64,000 bases of DNA from Polaromonas sp. 39-63-25 (GCF_002278925.1 NZ_NCJH01000012.1:1-64000); one strand, 5' to 3'; shown: positions 14,391 to 22,736, counted from the stretch's first letter. The notes: generated from the sequence alone by a model not told the origin. Numbers and translations: made by a program.

Positions 14391-15059
14391 ATGCCCAACC
14401 AAAATCAAACTCCGCTCGCCCGCCAAGTCGGGCAACCGCTGCCACGGTCGATTGACCTGGTTGTCATCCACTGCGCCGCCACCCCCAGCGGCAAACCACT
14501 GCAGCAGGGCAAGCCCGGCTCAGTGGGTTACATGAACGCGCCCCAGGTCATTGACGCCTGGCACGCCGGACGCGGCTTTCACCGCAACCCTGCGGCCGTG
14601 CGCGCCTTCAGCTCCAAGCTGCCGTCCATCGGTTACCACTACGTCATCGACCTGACCGGCGAGGTCTGGTCTGGCCGGGCCTTGACCGAGGTTGGTGCGC
14701 ATGCGGTCGAGTTCAATTCGCATTCGGTGGGCATCTGCCTGGTAGGCGGCGCTGAGCGGGAAGCGCAGTACACGGCCGCGCAGTGGAAGAGCCTGCAGCA
14801 GGTTGTGGCGATGCTACTGACCGACTACGGCATCCCTTGCGCCGCGCCCAAGCGCGTGCCGGACAAAACGGCCAAGCTGGGCTATCGCATGTTCGGTGGC
14901 GTGTGTGGCCACCGCGACCTGTCGCCCGATGGCGATGGCGACGGCATGGTCGAGCCCTTCGAGTGGACGAAAACCTGCCCCGGCTTTGACGTGCGTGCGT
15001 GGCTGGCCAACGGAATGCAGCCGCTGGCCAAGCACGTCTACCAGGAGCAGGCAGCATGA
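14391..15059 (+). CDS. Endolysin, N-acetylmuramoyl-L-alanine amidase
   Basis: A 222-residue amidase_2 (T7 lysozyme-like) enzyme that cleaves the amide bond between MurNAc and the peptide stem. Zinc-site residues are seen in DLVVIHCAAT (His27), and VCGHRDLSPDGDGDG plus KTCPGF near residues 175-205; GYHYVIDLTGEV (about 82-93) is the usual strand following. No signal peptide, so holin is needed for release. First gene of the lysis cassette and first gene after the palindromic late control site. Confidence 0.9.
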   Translation: MPNQNQTPLARQVGQPLPRSIDLVVIHCAATPSGKPLQQGKPGSVGYMNAPQVIDAWHAGRGFHRNPAAVRAFSSKLPSIGYHYVIDLTGEVWSGRALTEVGAHAVEFNSHSVGICLVGGAEREAQYTAAQWKSLQQVVAMLLTDYGIPCAAPKRVPDKTAKLGYRMFGGVCGHRDLSPDGDGDGMVEPFEWTKTCPGFDVRAWLANGMQPLAKHVYQEQAA

Positions 15060-15373
15060 GGCACGCCGCACTCCTGGCCGCTGCCAGTCTGGCGGGCGCA
15101 TTCGGTGCCGTGGGGTCACTGGCCACCGTCAACCTGGGCGAAGTTCCAGGTCTGTCACAGACCACACAGCGCGCCATCAACAAGAGCGCACAGAACCCGA
15201 TCAAGGAAGCCAGCAACAAGATGCGCGCAATGCTCGGTGGTGGGGTCGGCACCTCGGGCGGGCGCCAGCGCCGAGCAGCCTATGGCTGGACCAACCGGCA
15301 CGCTGTGCGCGTGGCGCGCAAGCGCCGCAACCAGGCCCGGCACAAGGCGGCCGGCCGTGGAGGGCGCCGATGA
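15056..15373 (+). CDS. Hypothetical lysis-cassette protein
   Basis: A 105-residue protein with an N-terminal hydrophobic segment (residues 3-22, AALLAAASLAGAFGAVGSLA) and a very basic C-terminus. The ATG overlaps the endolysin stop (ATGA). Position and a single membrane segment fit an auxiliary lysis or signal-anchored protein; no family recognised. Confidence 0.6.
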   Translation: MRHAALLAAASLAGAFGAVGSLATVNLGEVPGLSQTTQRAINKSAQNPIKEASNKMRAMLGGGVGTSGGRQRRAAYGWTNRHAVRVARKRRNQARHKAAGRGGRR

Positions 15374-15486
15374 AATCCCGGAACTCAATTTTTATGGGCG
15401 GCCCCCCGGCGCGCATGCGCGAAGGTGATAGCCCGCGCCGCGTGTCGAGTGGGCTTGCCCACCACTGCGGCGAGGTGCGTGAATGA
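15370..15486 (+). CDS. 38-residue small protein in lysis cassette
   Basis: A 38-codon frame (MKSRNSIFMGGPPARMREGD...) connected by ATGA overlaps to the genes on both sides, which supports translation. Composition is basic and polar with a single Cys-containing end (HHCGEVRE). No similarity recognised. Confidence 0.5.
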   Translation: MKSRNSIFMGGPPARMREGDSPRRVSSGLAHHCGEVRE

Positions 15487-15875
15487 GCCCGCAAGCATTC
15501 AAGGCTTTCAAGCACATGGCGGCGGCCCAGGCAGCGGTTCCCGCCACGCCCGGCGAGCGCGCTTACCGGGATTACTTCCTGCTGCGCAACGGCGTCAACT
15601 CCGAGGGCGGGCCATTGCCCGCCTGGGGCGAACTGAGCATCGAGATCCGCAGCTGGTGGGAGCATACCGGCGTGCAGCCGCCAGGCGCGCCGCGCTGGTG
15701 GGAGAACAAGGTGTTCTGGTTCAACGCCATCGTGCTGGCCGCTGCTGCTGCAGAAGAGCGCATGGGCCTGTTGAAAGACGTTCTGCCCGGCAGCGTGTTT
15801 GTCTGGGTGGCCTTTGGCCTGCCGGTGCTCAACAAGGCCATCCGCGCCTTCCAGCTTTTCAGGGCCATCTCATGA
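15483..15875 (+). CDS. Holin-like membrane protein
   Basis: A 130-residue protein: a soluble N-terminal part (residues 1-75, YRDYFLLRNGVNSEGG) and a C-terminal region with two hydrophobic helices (about 80-95 and 102-118, KVFWFNAIVLAAAAAEE and VFVWVAFGLPVLNKAIR) that resembles the core of proteobacterial phage holins. Located between endolysin and spanin. The long N-terminal domain is unusual for a holin. Confidence 0.6.
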   Translation: MSPQAFKAFKHMAAAQAAVPATPGERAYRDYFLLRNGVNSEGGPLPAWGELSIEIRSWWEHTGVQPPGAPRWWENKVFWFNAIVLAAAAAEERMGLLKDVLPGSVFVWVAFGLPVLNKAIRAFQLFRAIS

Positions 15876-16120
15876 ACTGGGTGCGCATCGCCATCATCGC
15901 CGCCGTGCTGGCAGCACTTGCCGCTGCCGGCCTGGCCGTGCGCTCGCACCTGATCGGTGTGGGTGAAGCCCGTACCCAGGCGCAGTGGGACAAGCAAAAA
16001 GCCGTTGACCAGGCCGAAACCCTGCGCCTGGAGCGTGAGCGCAGCGCCGACCAACTGATCAAGTTTCGTAACGCAGAAAGGATTTCCGATGAACAGGCAA
16101 AACCTGCGCAGCGCCATTGA
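15872..16120 (+). CDS. i-spanin (Rz-like), N-terminal part of a frameshifted gene
   Basis: An 82-residue frame with an inner-membrane anchor (residues 4-24, VRIAIIAAVLAALAAAGLAV) and a coiled-coil start (WDKQKAVDQAETLRLERERS). Rz proteins are about 150-160 residues; this frame stops at 16120, while the next frame carries the expected C-terminal half. The join needs a +1 shift near 16098-16108. Alone it would lack the part that contacts the outer membrane partner. Confidence 0.65.
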   Translation: MNWVRIAIIAAVLAALAAAGLAVRSHLIGVGEARTQAQWDKQKAVDQAETLRLERERSADQLIKFRNAERISDEQAKPAQRH

Positions 16121-16346
16121 AACCCTCAACCGGCGTGACGTGTCCGCCGCCGGCAGCGATCCCGGATCTGTCGCCCTCGCTGAAGGTGCCGCCACCGCCC
16201 GAGAGCTTTTTGGAAGCTGCAACCAAGCTCTCCTCGGGCTGGCTGCAGAAGCTGACCGACTCAGCGACCAAGTAGCCGGCCTGCAAGACGACGCGATGTT
16301 TGTATGTCGCGCACCCAAACAAACAAACATGGAGAGCGCGCCTTGA
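16089..16346 (+). CDS. Rz-like C-terminal part in shifted frame
   Basis: An 85-residue frame; its segment LRSAIETLNRRD...ALAEGAATARELFGSCNQA...ADRLSDQVAGLQD is the typical C-terminal half of Rz in betaproteobacterial prophages. It has its own AAAGGA before an ATG, so it may be translated separately, or the gene is a pseudogene. In a third frame a proline-rich stretch with Cys (16118-16270, 'GVTCPPPAAIPDL') resembles the body of an Rz1 lipoprotein, but no start or signal peptide is present. Confidence 0.55.
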   Translation: MNRQNLRSAIETLNRRDVSAAGSDPGSVALAEGAATARELFGSCNQALLGLAAEADRLSDQVAGLQDDAMFVCRAPKQTNMESAP

Positions 16347-16705
16347 AAGTTGAATTTGATCTGTGGCAGTTGATCCTGCTCGCGTCCATGATCATGGGCG
16401 CTTTCTGGGGTATGGCCAAGATGATGCTGGTGCAGCAGGTGAAGTTTCTGGACGCGAAGTTCAAGACCACCGATGACAGGTTCGAAGCCATCGATGACAA
16501 GTTTGAAGCCATGAACAAACGCCTGACCGTCCAGGACGAAAGCGACCGCCGCATCGAGCGCGATATCGCGGCCTTGCGCGTGGAACTGCCCACCGATTAC
16601 GTGCGCAGAGAAGACTTCACGCGCGTGATCGCCAGCTTCGAGATCAAAGTAGATAACCTGCGCCTGACGATTGAGCGCGCCATGTTCGGAGACAAGCGTG
16701 TTTAA
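16343..16705 (+). CDS. Membrane-anchored coiled-coil phage protein
   Basis: Starting at TTG 16343 (GGAG eight bases before, TTGA overlap with the preceding stop) gives a 120-residue protein: one transmembrane helix (residues about 7-30, WQLILLASMIMGAFWGMAKM) and a long coiled coil (KFLDAKFKTTDDRFEAIDDK). An ATG 13 codons earlier is possible. Similar proteins lie between lysis and terminase genes of Mu-like phages. Function unknown. Confidence 0.65.
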   Translation: MKVEFDLWQLILLASMIMGAFWGMAKMMLVQQVKFLDAKFKTTDDRFEAIDDKFEAMNKRLTVQDESDRRIERDIAALRVELPTDYVRREDFTRVIASFEIKVDNLRLTIERAMFGDKRV

Positions 16706-17018
16706 CCAGACCATCACTGACAAGGTTCGCCGCGAGGCAGTGCGCTGGCACCTGATGCAGATCGCCAACGTCTCGCGCCCCCAAGGCATGTACACCGGCG
16801 CGATGCTGCCCATCCTGCAATCCGTCTACCCGGACGCCTCCGAGCTGGAGGTGCGCCGGCAGCTGGACTACCTGCAAGAGCGGGACGTGGTGAAGATCGA
16901 CATAGATCCGATGGGCCGGTGGTTCGTCACGCTGACGCGCTGGGGCGTGGACATCGTGGAATACACGGTGCCGTGTGAGCCTGGTATCTCGCGCCCACAG
17001 ATCCACGGACAAGGGTGA
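16698..17018 (+). CDS. Winged-helix-like phage protein (gp26 position)
   Basis: A 106-residue protein starting with GTG 16698, six bases after GGAG. RREAVRWHLMQIANVSRPQG, SELEVRRQLDYLQERDVVKI and a final beta hairpin (MGRWFVTLTRWGVDIVEY) form a clear winged-helix pattern. It occupies the place of Mu gp26, directly before the small terminase. DNA binding is inferred. Confidence 0.7.
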   Translation: MFNQTITDKVRREAVRWHLMQIANVSRPQGMYTGAMLPILQSVYPDASELEVRRQLDYLQERDVVKIDIDPMGRWFVTLTRWGVDIVEYTVPCEPGISRPQIHGQG

Positions 17019-17024
17019 GCGGCA

Positions 17025-17558
17025 ATGGTGAAACGCAGCAAGGTAGACACGCTACCGCAGGAGCTGAAGAATTGGCTGGACGCCGAGTTGGTGACGCGCG
17101 GCTTTGCTGACTATGTCCAGCTTGCCGCCGACCTGCAGAAGCGGGGCGCGGCTCTGTCCAAGAGTTCCCTGCACCGCTACGGCAGCAAGTTCGAAGAGCG
17201 CATGGCCCAGCTCAAGGTCAGCACCGAACAGGCTAGAGCCGTCGTGGCGGCCAGCCCGGACGATGAGGGCGCAATGAATGAGGCGCTGATCCGTCTCACC
17301 CAGGACAAGCTGTTCGGCGTGCTGGTGGACCTGGACGTTGATCCCGAGTCGGTGAATATCACCAAGATCACCAAAAGCATTGCCGACCTGGCGCGCAGCT
17401 CGATCACGCAGAAGAAGTGGCAGATCGAGGTCCGTACCAAAGCGGCCGAGCGTCTGAAGGCTGTCGAACAGGAGGCCAAGGCGCTGACCGGCGCATCGCG
17501 CGATGTTGCGATGGAGATGCTCAACAAGGTTCGCGCGGTCTATGAAGGGGCCATGTGA
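17025..17558 (+). CDS. Small terminase subunit (DUF3486, Mu gp27-like)
   Basis: A 177-residue helical protein. N-terminal MVKRSKVDTLPQELKNWLDA and SKSSLHRYGSKFEERM match DUF3486, the gp27 family, whose members recognise phage DNA for packaging together with the large subunit. The C-terminus is coiled. It overlaps the large terminase gene by four bases. Confidence 0.85.
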   Translation: MVKRSKVDTLPQELKNWLDAELVTRGFADYVQLAADLQKRGAALSKSSLHRYGSKFEERMAQLKVSTEQARAVVAASPDDEGAMNEALIRLTQDKLFGVLVDLDVDPESVNITKITKSIADLARSSITQKKWQIEVRTKAAERLKAVEQEAKALTGASRDVAMEMLNKVRAVYEGAM

Positions 17559-18907
17559 GCCAGGCTGTAGACAACGCTGTCCGCGCACTGCTCTATTCCT
17601 ACCAGGTCAAATGGATCAGGGACAAGAGCAGGTTCAAGCTCGGGCGCTTCGCACGGCAGACGGGCAAGACTTTCACGACCACCCTGGAGATCGTTGACGA
17701 CGTCCATGAAGCCGAGATACTGAAGCGGCGGGCACCCTGGGTCATCTTGAGCCGTGGTGAGCGCCAGGCACAGGAGGCGATGGAGGAAGGCATCATGCGG
17801 CACAACGCCGCCTATGGTGCCGCGCTGAAGGTCGCCCGCGAGGACACTGACTTCTATGATGAAGAGAGCGGCATCAAGCGGCGTGCGCTGCAGCTGATCT
17901 ACCCTGGCGGCAACAAGATCACCGCGCTGCCTGCCAACCCGGACACTGCACGCGGCTTCAGCGCCAATGTGTTCCTGGACGAGTTCGCCTTCCACAAGGA
18001 CAGCCGCAAGATCTGGACAGCGCTTTTCCCCGTGATCTCTGCCGGCTGGAAGCTCCGTGTCACCAGCACGCCAAACGGCAAGGGCAACAAGTTTTACGAC
18101 CTCGCCACGGCTACCGCTGGCGGTTGGTCGCAACACGTCGTGGATATCTATCAGGCCATCGCGGCCGGCCTGCCCCGCGATGCCGATGAGCTGAAAGCGG
18201 CGCTGATGGACGAGGACGCCTGGAATCAGGAGTTCTTGTTGCAATGGCTCGACGAGGCGTCAGCCTGGCTGAGCTTTGACCTGATCAACAGCGTCGAGCA
18301 TGACCATGCCGGCGTCCCTGAGTTTTATACAGGTGGCCCGTGCTACGTGGGCGTCGATATCGCCAGACGCTCAGACAATTTCGTGATCTGGGTGGACGAG
18401 CTGGTGGGCGACGTGCTTTGGAATCGCGAGACCATCGTCAAGAAGCGCATCAGCTTTAGCGAGATGGACGCGCTGCAGGACGACGTCGAGCTGCGCTACA
18501 ACGTCGTGCGCTATTGCATGGACCAGACCGGCATGGGTGAGAAGCCTGTCGAAGATGCGCAGAAGCGCTACGGCAAAAATCGTGTCGAGGGCGTGCTGTT
18601 CACCGGGCCGAACAAACTGCAGCTGGCGACGTTGATCAAGCAGAGCTTTGAGGACCGGAAGAGCCGCATCCCCCAAGCGGACGATCCGCTGCGCCTGGAC
18701 CTGCACAAGGTGCGGAAGATTTCCAGCCCAACCGGCGCGCCACGCTTTGACGCCGACAGTGACGCCAACGGCCATGCTGACCGCTTTTGGGCAAAGGCGC
18801 TGGCCTGCCTGGCAGCGCACGGATCGCTCGGCCCCTTGCATACGGCGAGCCGGGCCAGGACGTCCACCGCATCGGTCGCCAGCCAGCTTGCGGGGTACCT
18901 TCCATGA
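17555..18907 (+). CDS. Large terminase subunit (Mu gp28-like)
   Basis: A 450-residue headful-packaging motor/nuclease starting with GTG. ATPase: Walker-A-like FARQTGKTFTT (residues about 33-43) and Walker-B VFLDEFAF (about 137-144), then coupling motif VTSTPNG. RNase-H-like nuclease: VGVDIARRSDNFV (Asp near 267) and DADSDANGHADRFWA near 405-420. It cuts and packages DNA with flanking host sequence in Mu-like phages. A gene-free 166 bp follows before the portal. Confidence 0.9.
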   Translation: MSQAVDNAVRALLYSYQVKWIRDKSRFKLGRFARQTGKTFTTTLEIVDDVHEAEILKRRAPWVILSRGERQAQEAMEEGIMRHNAAYGAALKVAREDTDFYDEESGIKRRALQLIYPGGNKITALPANPDTARGFSANVFLDEFAFHKDSRKIWTALFPVISAGWKLRVTSTPNGKGNKFYDLATATAGGWSQHVVDIYQAIAAGLPRDADELKAALMDEDAWNQEFLLQWLDEASAWLSFDLINSVEHDHAGVPEFYTGGPCYVGVDIARRSDNFVIWVDELVGDVLWNRETIVKKRISFSEMDALQDDVELRYNVVRYCMDQTGMGEKPVEDAQKRYGKNRVEGVLFTGPNKLQLATLIKQSFEDRKSRIPQADDPLRLDLHKVRKISSPTGAPRFDADSDANGHADRFWAKALACLAAHGSLGPLHTASRARTSTASVASQLAGYLP

Positions 18908-19073
18908 CCCCAATTTGTGAGCGCTCGCTGACTTTCCGGGCGAGGCCTGCCCCGGCGCGTTCGGCCCTGCATGGCCGCCTACCCCACGCCGATGGCCTCC
19001 AAGGGCCTTTCGTCCCCCTTTTAAATGGCTGCAAACCGTATTTGCGACCCCAAGACACCTCTAGGAAAACGCC

Positions 19074-20597
19074 ATGACCCGTGGACTGTGGGTTTCCCCC
19101 ACCGAATTTGTATCTTTTGAGCAACAAAGCAAAACGGCGGCTGGCGGCTTGACCGGCCAGATCGCGACGCGCCTGGCAGCCGGCGACATCAGCAGTTTTA
19201 TGGGCCTGCTGCCCAACCCGGACCCGGTTTTGAAGGCAATGGGCAAGGACATCAAGGTCTACCGCAACCTCCTGGCTGATCCGCTGGTGATGGGCGCACG
19301 CGGTCGCCGCGCGGCCGCTGTGCTGTCGATGGAGCGTGGCTTTGATGCCACCTTGTCCAGGCGCACGCCCGTTCGCGTGATGAAAGCGGTCGAGGCCGTC
19401 TTTGCCGGTCTGGACCTGCAGCGCATCGTCCGCGACCTGATCGACGGCGCATTCTTTGGCTACCGGGTCGGCGAGTTGATGTGGGAGCCACGTCACGGCC
19501 TGATGGCGTTGCGTGACGTGATCGCAAAGCCCTGCGAGTGGTTTGGCTTTGACCCCGAAGACGCACGGCTGATGTTCCGTCCCTGGAATTCGTTCCAGGG
19601 CGTCGATGTGCCCGACCGCAAGTTCGTGGTGGTCGGCAAGATGCGCAACTGGGAAAACCCATACGGCGAGCCCGACCTCGCTGCGGTGTTTTGGGCGGTG
19701 ACGTTCAAGCGCAGCGGCATGAAGTTCTGGGTCACCTTCACCGAGAAGTACGGCATGCCCTGGGCAGTGGGCAAGCTGCCACGCCAGGCCGGGCAGACTG
19801 AGGTCGATCATCTGGCCGACAAGTTGGAGGCGATGGTGCGTGACGCGGTTGCCGTGGTGCCTGACGATTCGAGCGTGGAGCTGCTGACGACTGGCGGCAC
19901 TACCAGCGCGGACATGTACGAGAAGCTCCTGATGTTCTGCCGCTCGGAGATCTCCGTCGCGCTGCTCGGTAACAACCAGAGCGTGGAGATGCAGAGCAAC
20001 AAGGCAAGCGCCACGGCCGCCAAGGGCGTCGAGGCATCGCTGCGGGATGCCGACGCTCAGATGGTTGCTGCGGGCCTCAATGCGATTGCTCGTGACGTCA
20101 CCGAGGTGAACTTCCCAGGCACACCCCCGCCGGTGTATGGCTTTTGGGAACAGGAAGAGGTGGACGAGGTACAGGCCGGCCGCGACCAGAAGCTCAAGAA
20201 CGCCGGTGTGCGATTCACCAATCACTACTGGAAGCGAACATACAACCTCGAAGACGGCGACCTGATGCCCGAGGCTGCCGGCACTGCGGATCCGTCCAAC
20301 CCGGACGACACCGTCAACTTCGCCGATCCCAACACCGACGATGTGCCGGCCGACCAGCTGGCCCTGGACGCCGCCATCGAGCAGCTGCCGGCGGATGCTA
20401 TCCAGGCGGCCATGAAAAAGCTCCTGGCGCCGGCTTTAAAGGCCATTGAAATGGCCTCTACACCCGACGAGGTGCGCGAGGCCCTGGTGGACGCCTGGCC
20501 GGACATGGATGCCAGCGACCTGGAGGAACTGATGACGCGTGCCTACTTTGTCGCTGACCTGGTCGGCCGTGACGGCGCGGCGCAGGAGGCGGCGTGA
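19074..20597 (+). CDS. Portal protein (DUF935, Mu gp29-like)
   Basis: A 507-residue DUF935 protein. The family core is visible as KVYRNLLADPLVMGARGRRA, FFGYRVGELMWE and MYEKLLMFCRSEISVALLG, with an acidic C-terminal third (TADPSNPDDTVNFADPNTDD). The portal forms the dodecameric DNA channel at one capsid vertex and docks the terminase. Gene order terminase-portal-MuF is as in Mu. Confidence 0.9.
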   Translation: MTRGLWVSPTEFVSFEQQSKTAAGGLTGQIATRLAAGDISSFMGLLPNPDPVLKAMGKDIKVYRNLLADPLVMGARGRRAAAVLSMERGFDATLSRRTPVRVMKAVEAVFAGLDLQRIVRDLIDGAFFGYRVGELMWEPRHGLMALRDVIAKPCEWFGFDPEDARLMFRPWNSFQGVDVPDRKFVVVGKMRNWENPYGEPDLAAVFWAVTFKRSGMKFWVTFTEKYGMPWAVGKLPRQAGQTEVDHLADKLEAMVRDAVAVVPDDSSVELLTTGGTTSADMYEKLLMFCRSEISVALLGNNQSVEMQSNKASATAAKGVEASLRDADAQMVAAGLNAIARDVTEVNFPGTPPPVYGFWEQEEVDEVQAGRDQKLKNAGVRFTNHYWKRTYNLEDGDLMPEAAGTADPSNPDDTVNFADPNTDDVPADQLALDAAIEQLPADAIQAAMKKLLAPALKAIEMASTPDEVREALVDAWPDMDASDLEELMTRAYFVADLVGRDGAAQEAA

Positions 20598-20803
20598 GCA
20601 TTGACGCGCACGCCATATTGGCGCAGGTAAAACGCAACCAGGCGTTGCTTGATAGCTGTCAACAGCATGCCTTTACCCCAACACAGATGCAGCATGGCTT
20701 CGTGCGGCGCTATATGTGTTCGCATTGCCAGGGCGAGGTTGATTCGCATGGTTTCCATTGGTATAGCAAAGGCTTGGCCCACGCCGCCGCAGCGCAGACA
20801 TGA
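20594..20803 (+). CDS. Small phage protein with CxxC motif
   Basis: A 69-residue protein starting with GTG, overlapping portal and head-morphogenesis genes by four bases each. It has YMCSHCQGEVDSHGFHWYSK in its C-terminal half, a Cys2-His pattern compatible with a zinc knuckle. Inserted between portal and MuF, where Mu has no gene. Role unknown. Confidence 0.65.
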   Translation: MSIDAHAILAQVKRNQALLDSCQQHAFTPTQMQHGFVRRYMCSHCQGEVDSHGFHWYSKGLAHAAAAQT

Positions 20804-22020
20804 CGATCAGCTCGGCCGATATCGGTCGCTCCATCACCCTGCCGCCCGAGGACGCCATCCGCTTCCTGCAGGCGAAAGGCGCGCAGGTGACAGGCAACTG
20901 GACGGAATGGCTCGACGGTCAGCATGCCCGTGGCTTTACCGTGGCCAACGTGGCCAAGCTGGACGTGCTGCAGGACATTCAAAATTCGTTGATCAAGTCA
21001 CAGCAGGACGGCCAAACGCTGCAGCAGTGGAAGGACGGACTGATTCCGGAGCTGCAGCGCAAAGGCTGGTGGCGGCGCGAGGGCACCACGGCGCAGCTGC
21101 AGGCGGCTGGGCGTGTCGATACCGATGGCGTGATCGCCAAGGGCCTGACGCCGTACCGCTTGAAGACAATTTATCAGACGAACATGCAGAGCGCCTACAT
21201 GGCCGGTCGCTATGCGCAAATGATCGAGCAGGCCGAAGAGCGGCCATATTGGCAATACGTGGCCATCCTGGACGGCAAGACGCGGCCGGCGCACCGTGCG
21301 CTCAACGGCAAGGTGTTCCGCTATGACGACGCCGGCTGGGGCGCGTTCTATCCACCCAACGGTTTTAACTGCCGGTGCCGCGTGCGCAACTTCAGCAAAT
21401 CGGACATCGACCGCCGCAAAATCCCGCTGAGCAGCACCGAGGGCAAGCTACGCCAGGTGCAGGTGCCGCTGAAGAGTGGCGGGACCGCTGACGTGACGCG
21501 ATATGTGGACCGCTCGCTGCCTGGTGGCAAGTTTCAGCCGGACGCCGGCTTCAGCAACAACCCAGGCATCAACGCCTACCAGCCACGCCTGGAGCCGCTG
21601 GACACACAGCTGTCGCGCCGGTATGTGGACACGGTGATGCAGGGACCTTCTTTCCAGCGCTTCGTAGCTGCACAGTCCGAAGGCGTGTTCCCGGTGGCCG
21701 TGTTACGGCCGGCCGACCAGGCGCGGCTGCAGGCCGACACCTCTGTTGCATACCTGAGTAGCCAGACGGTGACCAAGCAGCTGCAGAACCATCCGGAGAT
21801 CGGTCTGGACGACTATCGCCGGATCCCGGACATCGTTGACCAGGGCGACGCGCACCTGCAGGGCGCCAATCGCCTTGTGTTCTTGTTTGAGGACGGTGTG
21901 GTGTGGCGGCTGGCCTTGAAAGCCACGAAGCAGGGGCACGAGCTGTATGTGCTGAGCCTGTTCAAAACCACCAGGGAGAAGGCGCAGCGCGAGATCAGGG
22001 AGCGGCTGCAGCGCAATTAA
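20800..22020 (+). CDS. MuF-type head morphogenesis protein with C-terminal nuclease-like domain
   Basis: A 406-residue protein. Residues 1-215 are the SPP1 gp7/Mu gpF minor head domain: YQTNMQSAYMAGRYAQMIE, AILDGKTRPAHRALNGKVF, PPNGFNCRCRVR. The C-terminal 130 residues (from about 275; LDDYRRIPDIVDQGDAHLQG, LVFLFEDGVVWRLALKATKQ, LYVLSLFKTT) resemble the PBECR group of barnase/EndoU/colicin-like nuclease domains known as MuF fusions. It would sit in the capsid and could be injected with DNA. The fusion call rests on pattern memory, not alignment. Confidence 0.8.
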   Translation: MTISSADIGRSITLPPEDAIRFLQAKGAQVTGNWTEWLDGQHARGFTVANVAKLDVLQDIQNSLIKSQQDGQTLQQWKDGLIPELQRKGWWRREGTTAQLQAAGRVDTDGVIAKGLTPYRLKTIYQTNMQSAYMAGRYAQMIEQAEERPYWQYVAILDGKTRPAHRALNGKVFRYDDAGWGAFYPPNGFNCRCRVRNFSKSDIDRRKIPLSSTEGKLRQVQVPLKSGGTADVTRYVDRSLPGGKFQPDAGFSNNPGINAYQPRLEPLDTQLSRRYVDTVMQGPSFQRFVAAQSEGVFPVAVLRPADQARLQADTSVAYLSSQTVTKQLQNHPEIGLDDYRRIPDIVDQGDAHLQGANRLVFLFEDGVVWRLALKATKQGHELYVLSLFKTTREKAQREIRERLQRN

Positions 22021-22119
22021 ACGGGGCCAGTAGGGGTATCCAGCCCCGCTAGAGCTCGCACCTGGCGGTGCTGCCTCGGAAGGATTCCGACACTGGCCCG
22101 CCAATGATAGGACAAAACC
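22021..22119 (+). other. Structured gap between MuF and gpG-like genes
   Basis: No reading frame of note. The 99 bases include GGGCCAGT (22023-22030) and ACTGGCCC (about 22092-22099) as 8-bp inverted arms enclosing smaller hairpins, so the mRNA here is likely folded. Function unknown. Confidence 0.3.
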
Positions 22120-22656
22120 GTGATTCAGTCTCGCATCGAATACAAACCCGTTTTGAACGCCCTGCGTCAGGCTGCCGGCCAGATGGGCGACAAGCGGCCG
22201 CTCATGCGGTCAGTCGCTGGCGTGATGTTCCGCGCCGTCGAGGACAACTTCGAGCAGGAGGGGCGGCCAAAGTGGAAAGACCTGCATCCAGGCACAAAGC
22301 TCAGCCGGTACAAGCAGGGCACCTGGCCAGGCAAGATCCTGCAGCGCTCGGCCGGCGGGCTGGCGGCGTCCATCGTCCAGCTCTTCGACAGCAACCGCGC
22401 CGTGGTGGGCTCGAACAAGGTCTACGCCGCAATCCAGAACTTCGGCGGTAAAACCAAGCCGCATGTGATCAAGGCCAAAAACGGCCGCGCGTTGTCGTTC
22501 GGTGGCATCGTGGTAAGGTCAGTCAAGCATCCGGGCAGCAACATACCGGCGCGTGAATTCCTGCGATTGACGCCCGGTGATCTGCGTGAAATCATCGCGG
22601 TTGGCCGGCTGCATTACGCCAAAGCGCTGGCCCGCAACGGACTGCAAAGCCGCTGA
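22120..22656 (+). CDS. Virion morphogenesis protein (Mu gpG-like)
   Basis: A 178-residue protein starting with GTG. MIQSRIEYKPVLNALRQAAG, RPKWKDLHPGTK, YAAIQNFGGKTKPHVI and IPAREFLRLTPGDLREII are characteristic of the gpG/tail-completion family of Mu-like phages, which acts in head-tail joining or tail completion. It is the last gene before the second late control site. Confidence 0.85.
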   Translation: MIQSRIEYKPVLNALRQAAGQMGDKRPLMRSVAGVMFRAVEDNFEQEGRPKWKDLHPGTKLSRYKQGTWPGKILQRSAGGLAASIVQLFDSNRAVVGSNKVYAAIQNFGGKTKPHVIKAKNGRALSFGGIVVRSVKHPGSNIPAREFLRLTPGDLREIIAVGRLHYAKALARNGLQSR

Positions 22657-22683
22657 GCCCTTCCGCTCAAAGTCGCGCATTTA

Positions 22684-22736
22684 AGTGACTGCCGTCACTC
22701 TGCGCATGAGCCGCCTCAAGCCCGACAGTTGCGGGC
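22684..22736 (+). promoter_or_regulatory. Candidate late promoter/activator site before protease gene
   Basis: AGTGAC-TGCC-GTCACT (22684-22699), centre 45.5 bases before the ATG, exactly as before the endolysin. GCCCG (22720-22724) and CGGGC (22732-22736) form a hairpin that abuts the ATG, and there is no Shine-Dalgarno. The position equals the Mu PI promoter upstream of gene I. Confidence 0.6.

Noticed and set aside
15572-16813. 413-codon minus-strand frame opposite the lysis cassette
   Set aside because: Antisense to coupled late genes, mixed composition and no ribosome site.
18908-19073. Short frames between terminase and portal genes
   Set aside because: They continue from the out-of-frame terminase sequence and have no ribosome site; treated as a gene-free gap.
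18636-20225. 529-codon minus-strand frame opposite terminase and portal
   Set aside because: Antisense to two strongly supported phage genes; no domain.
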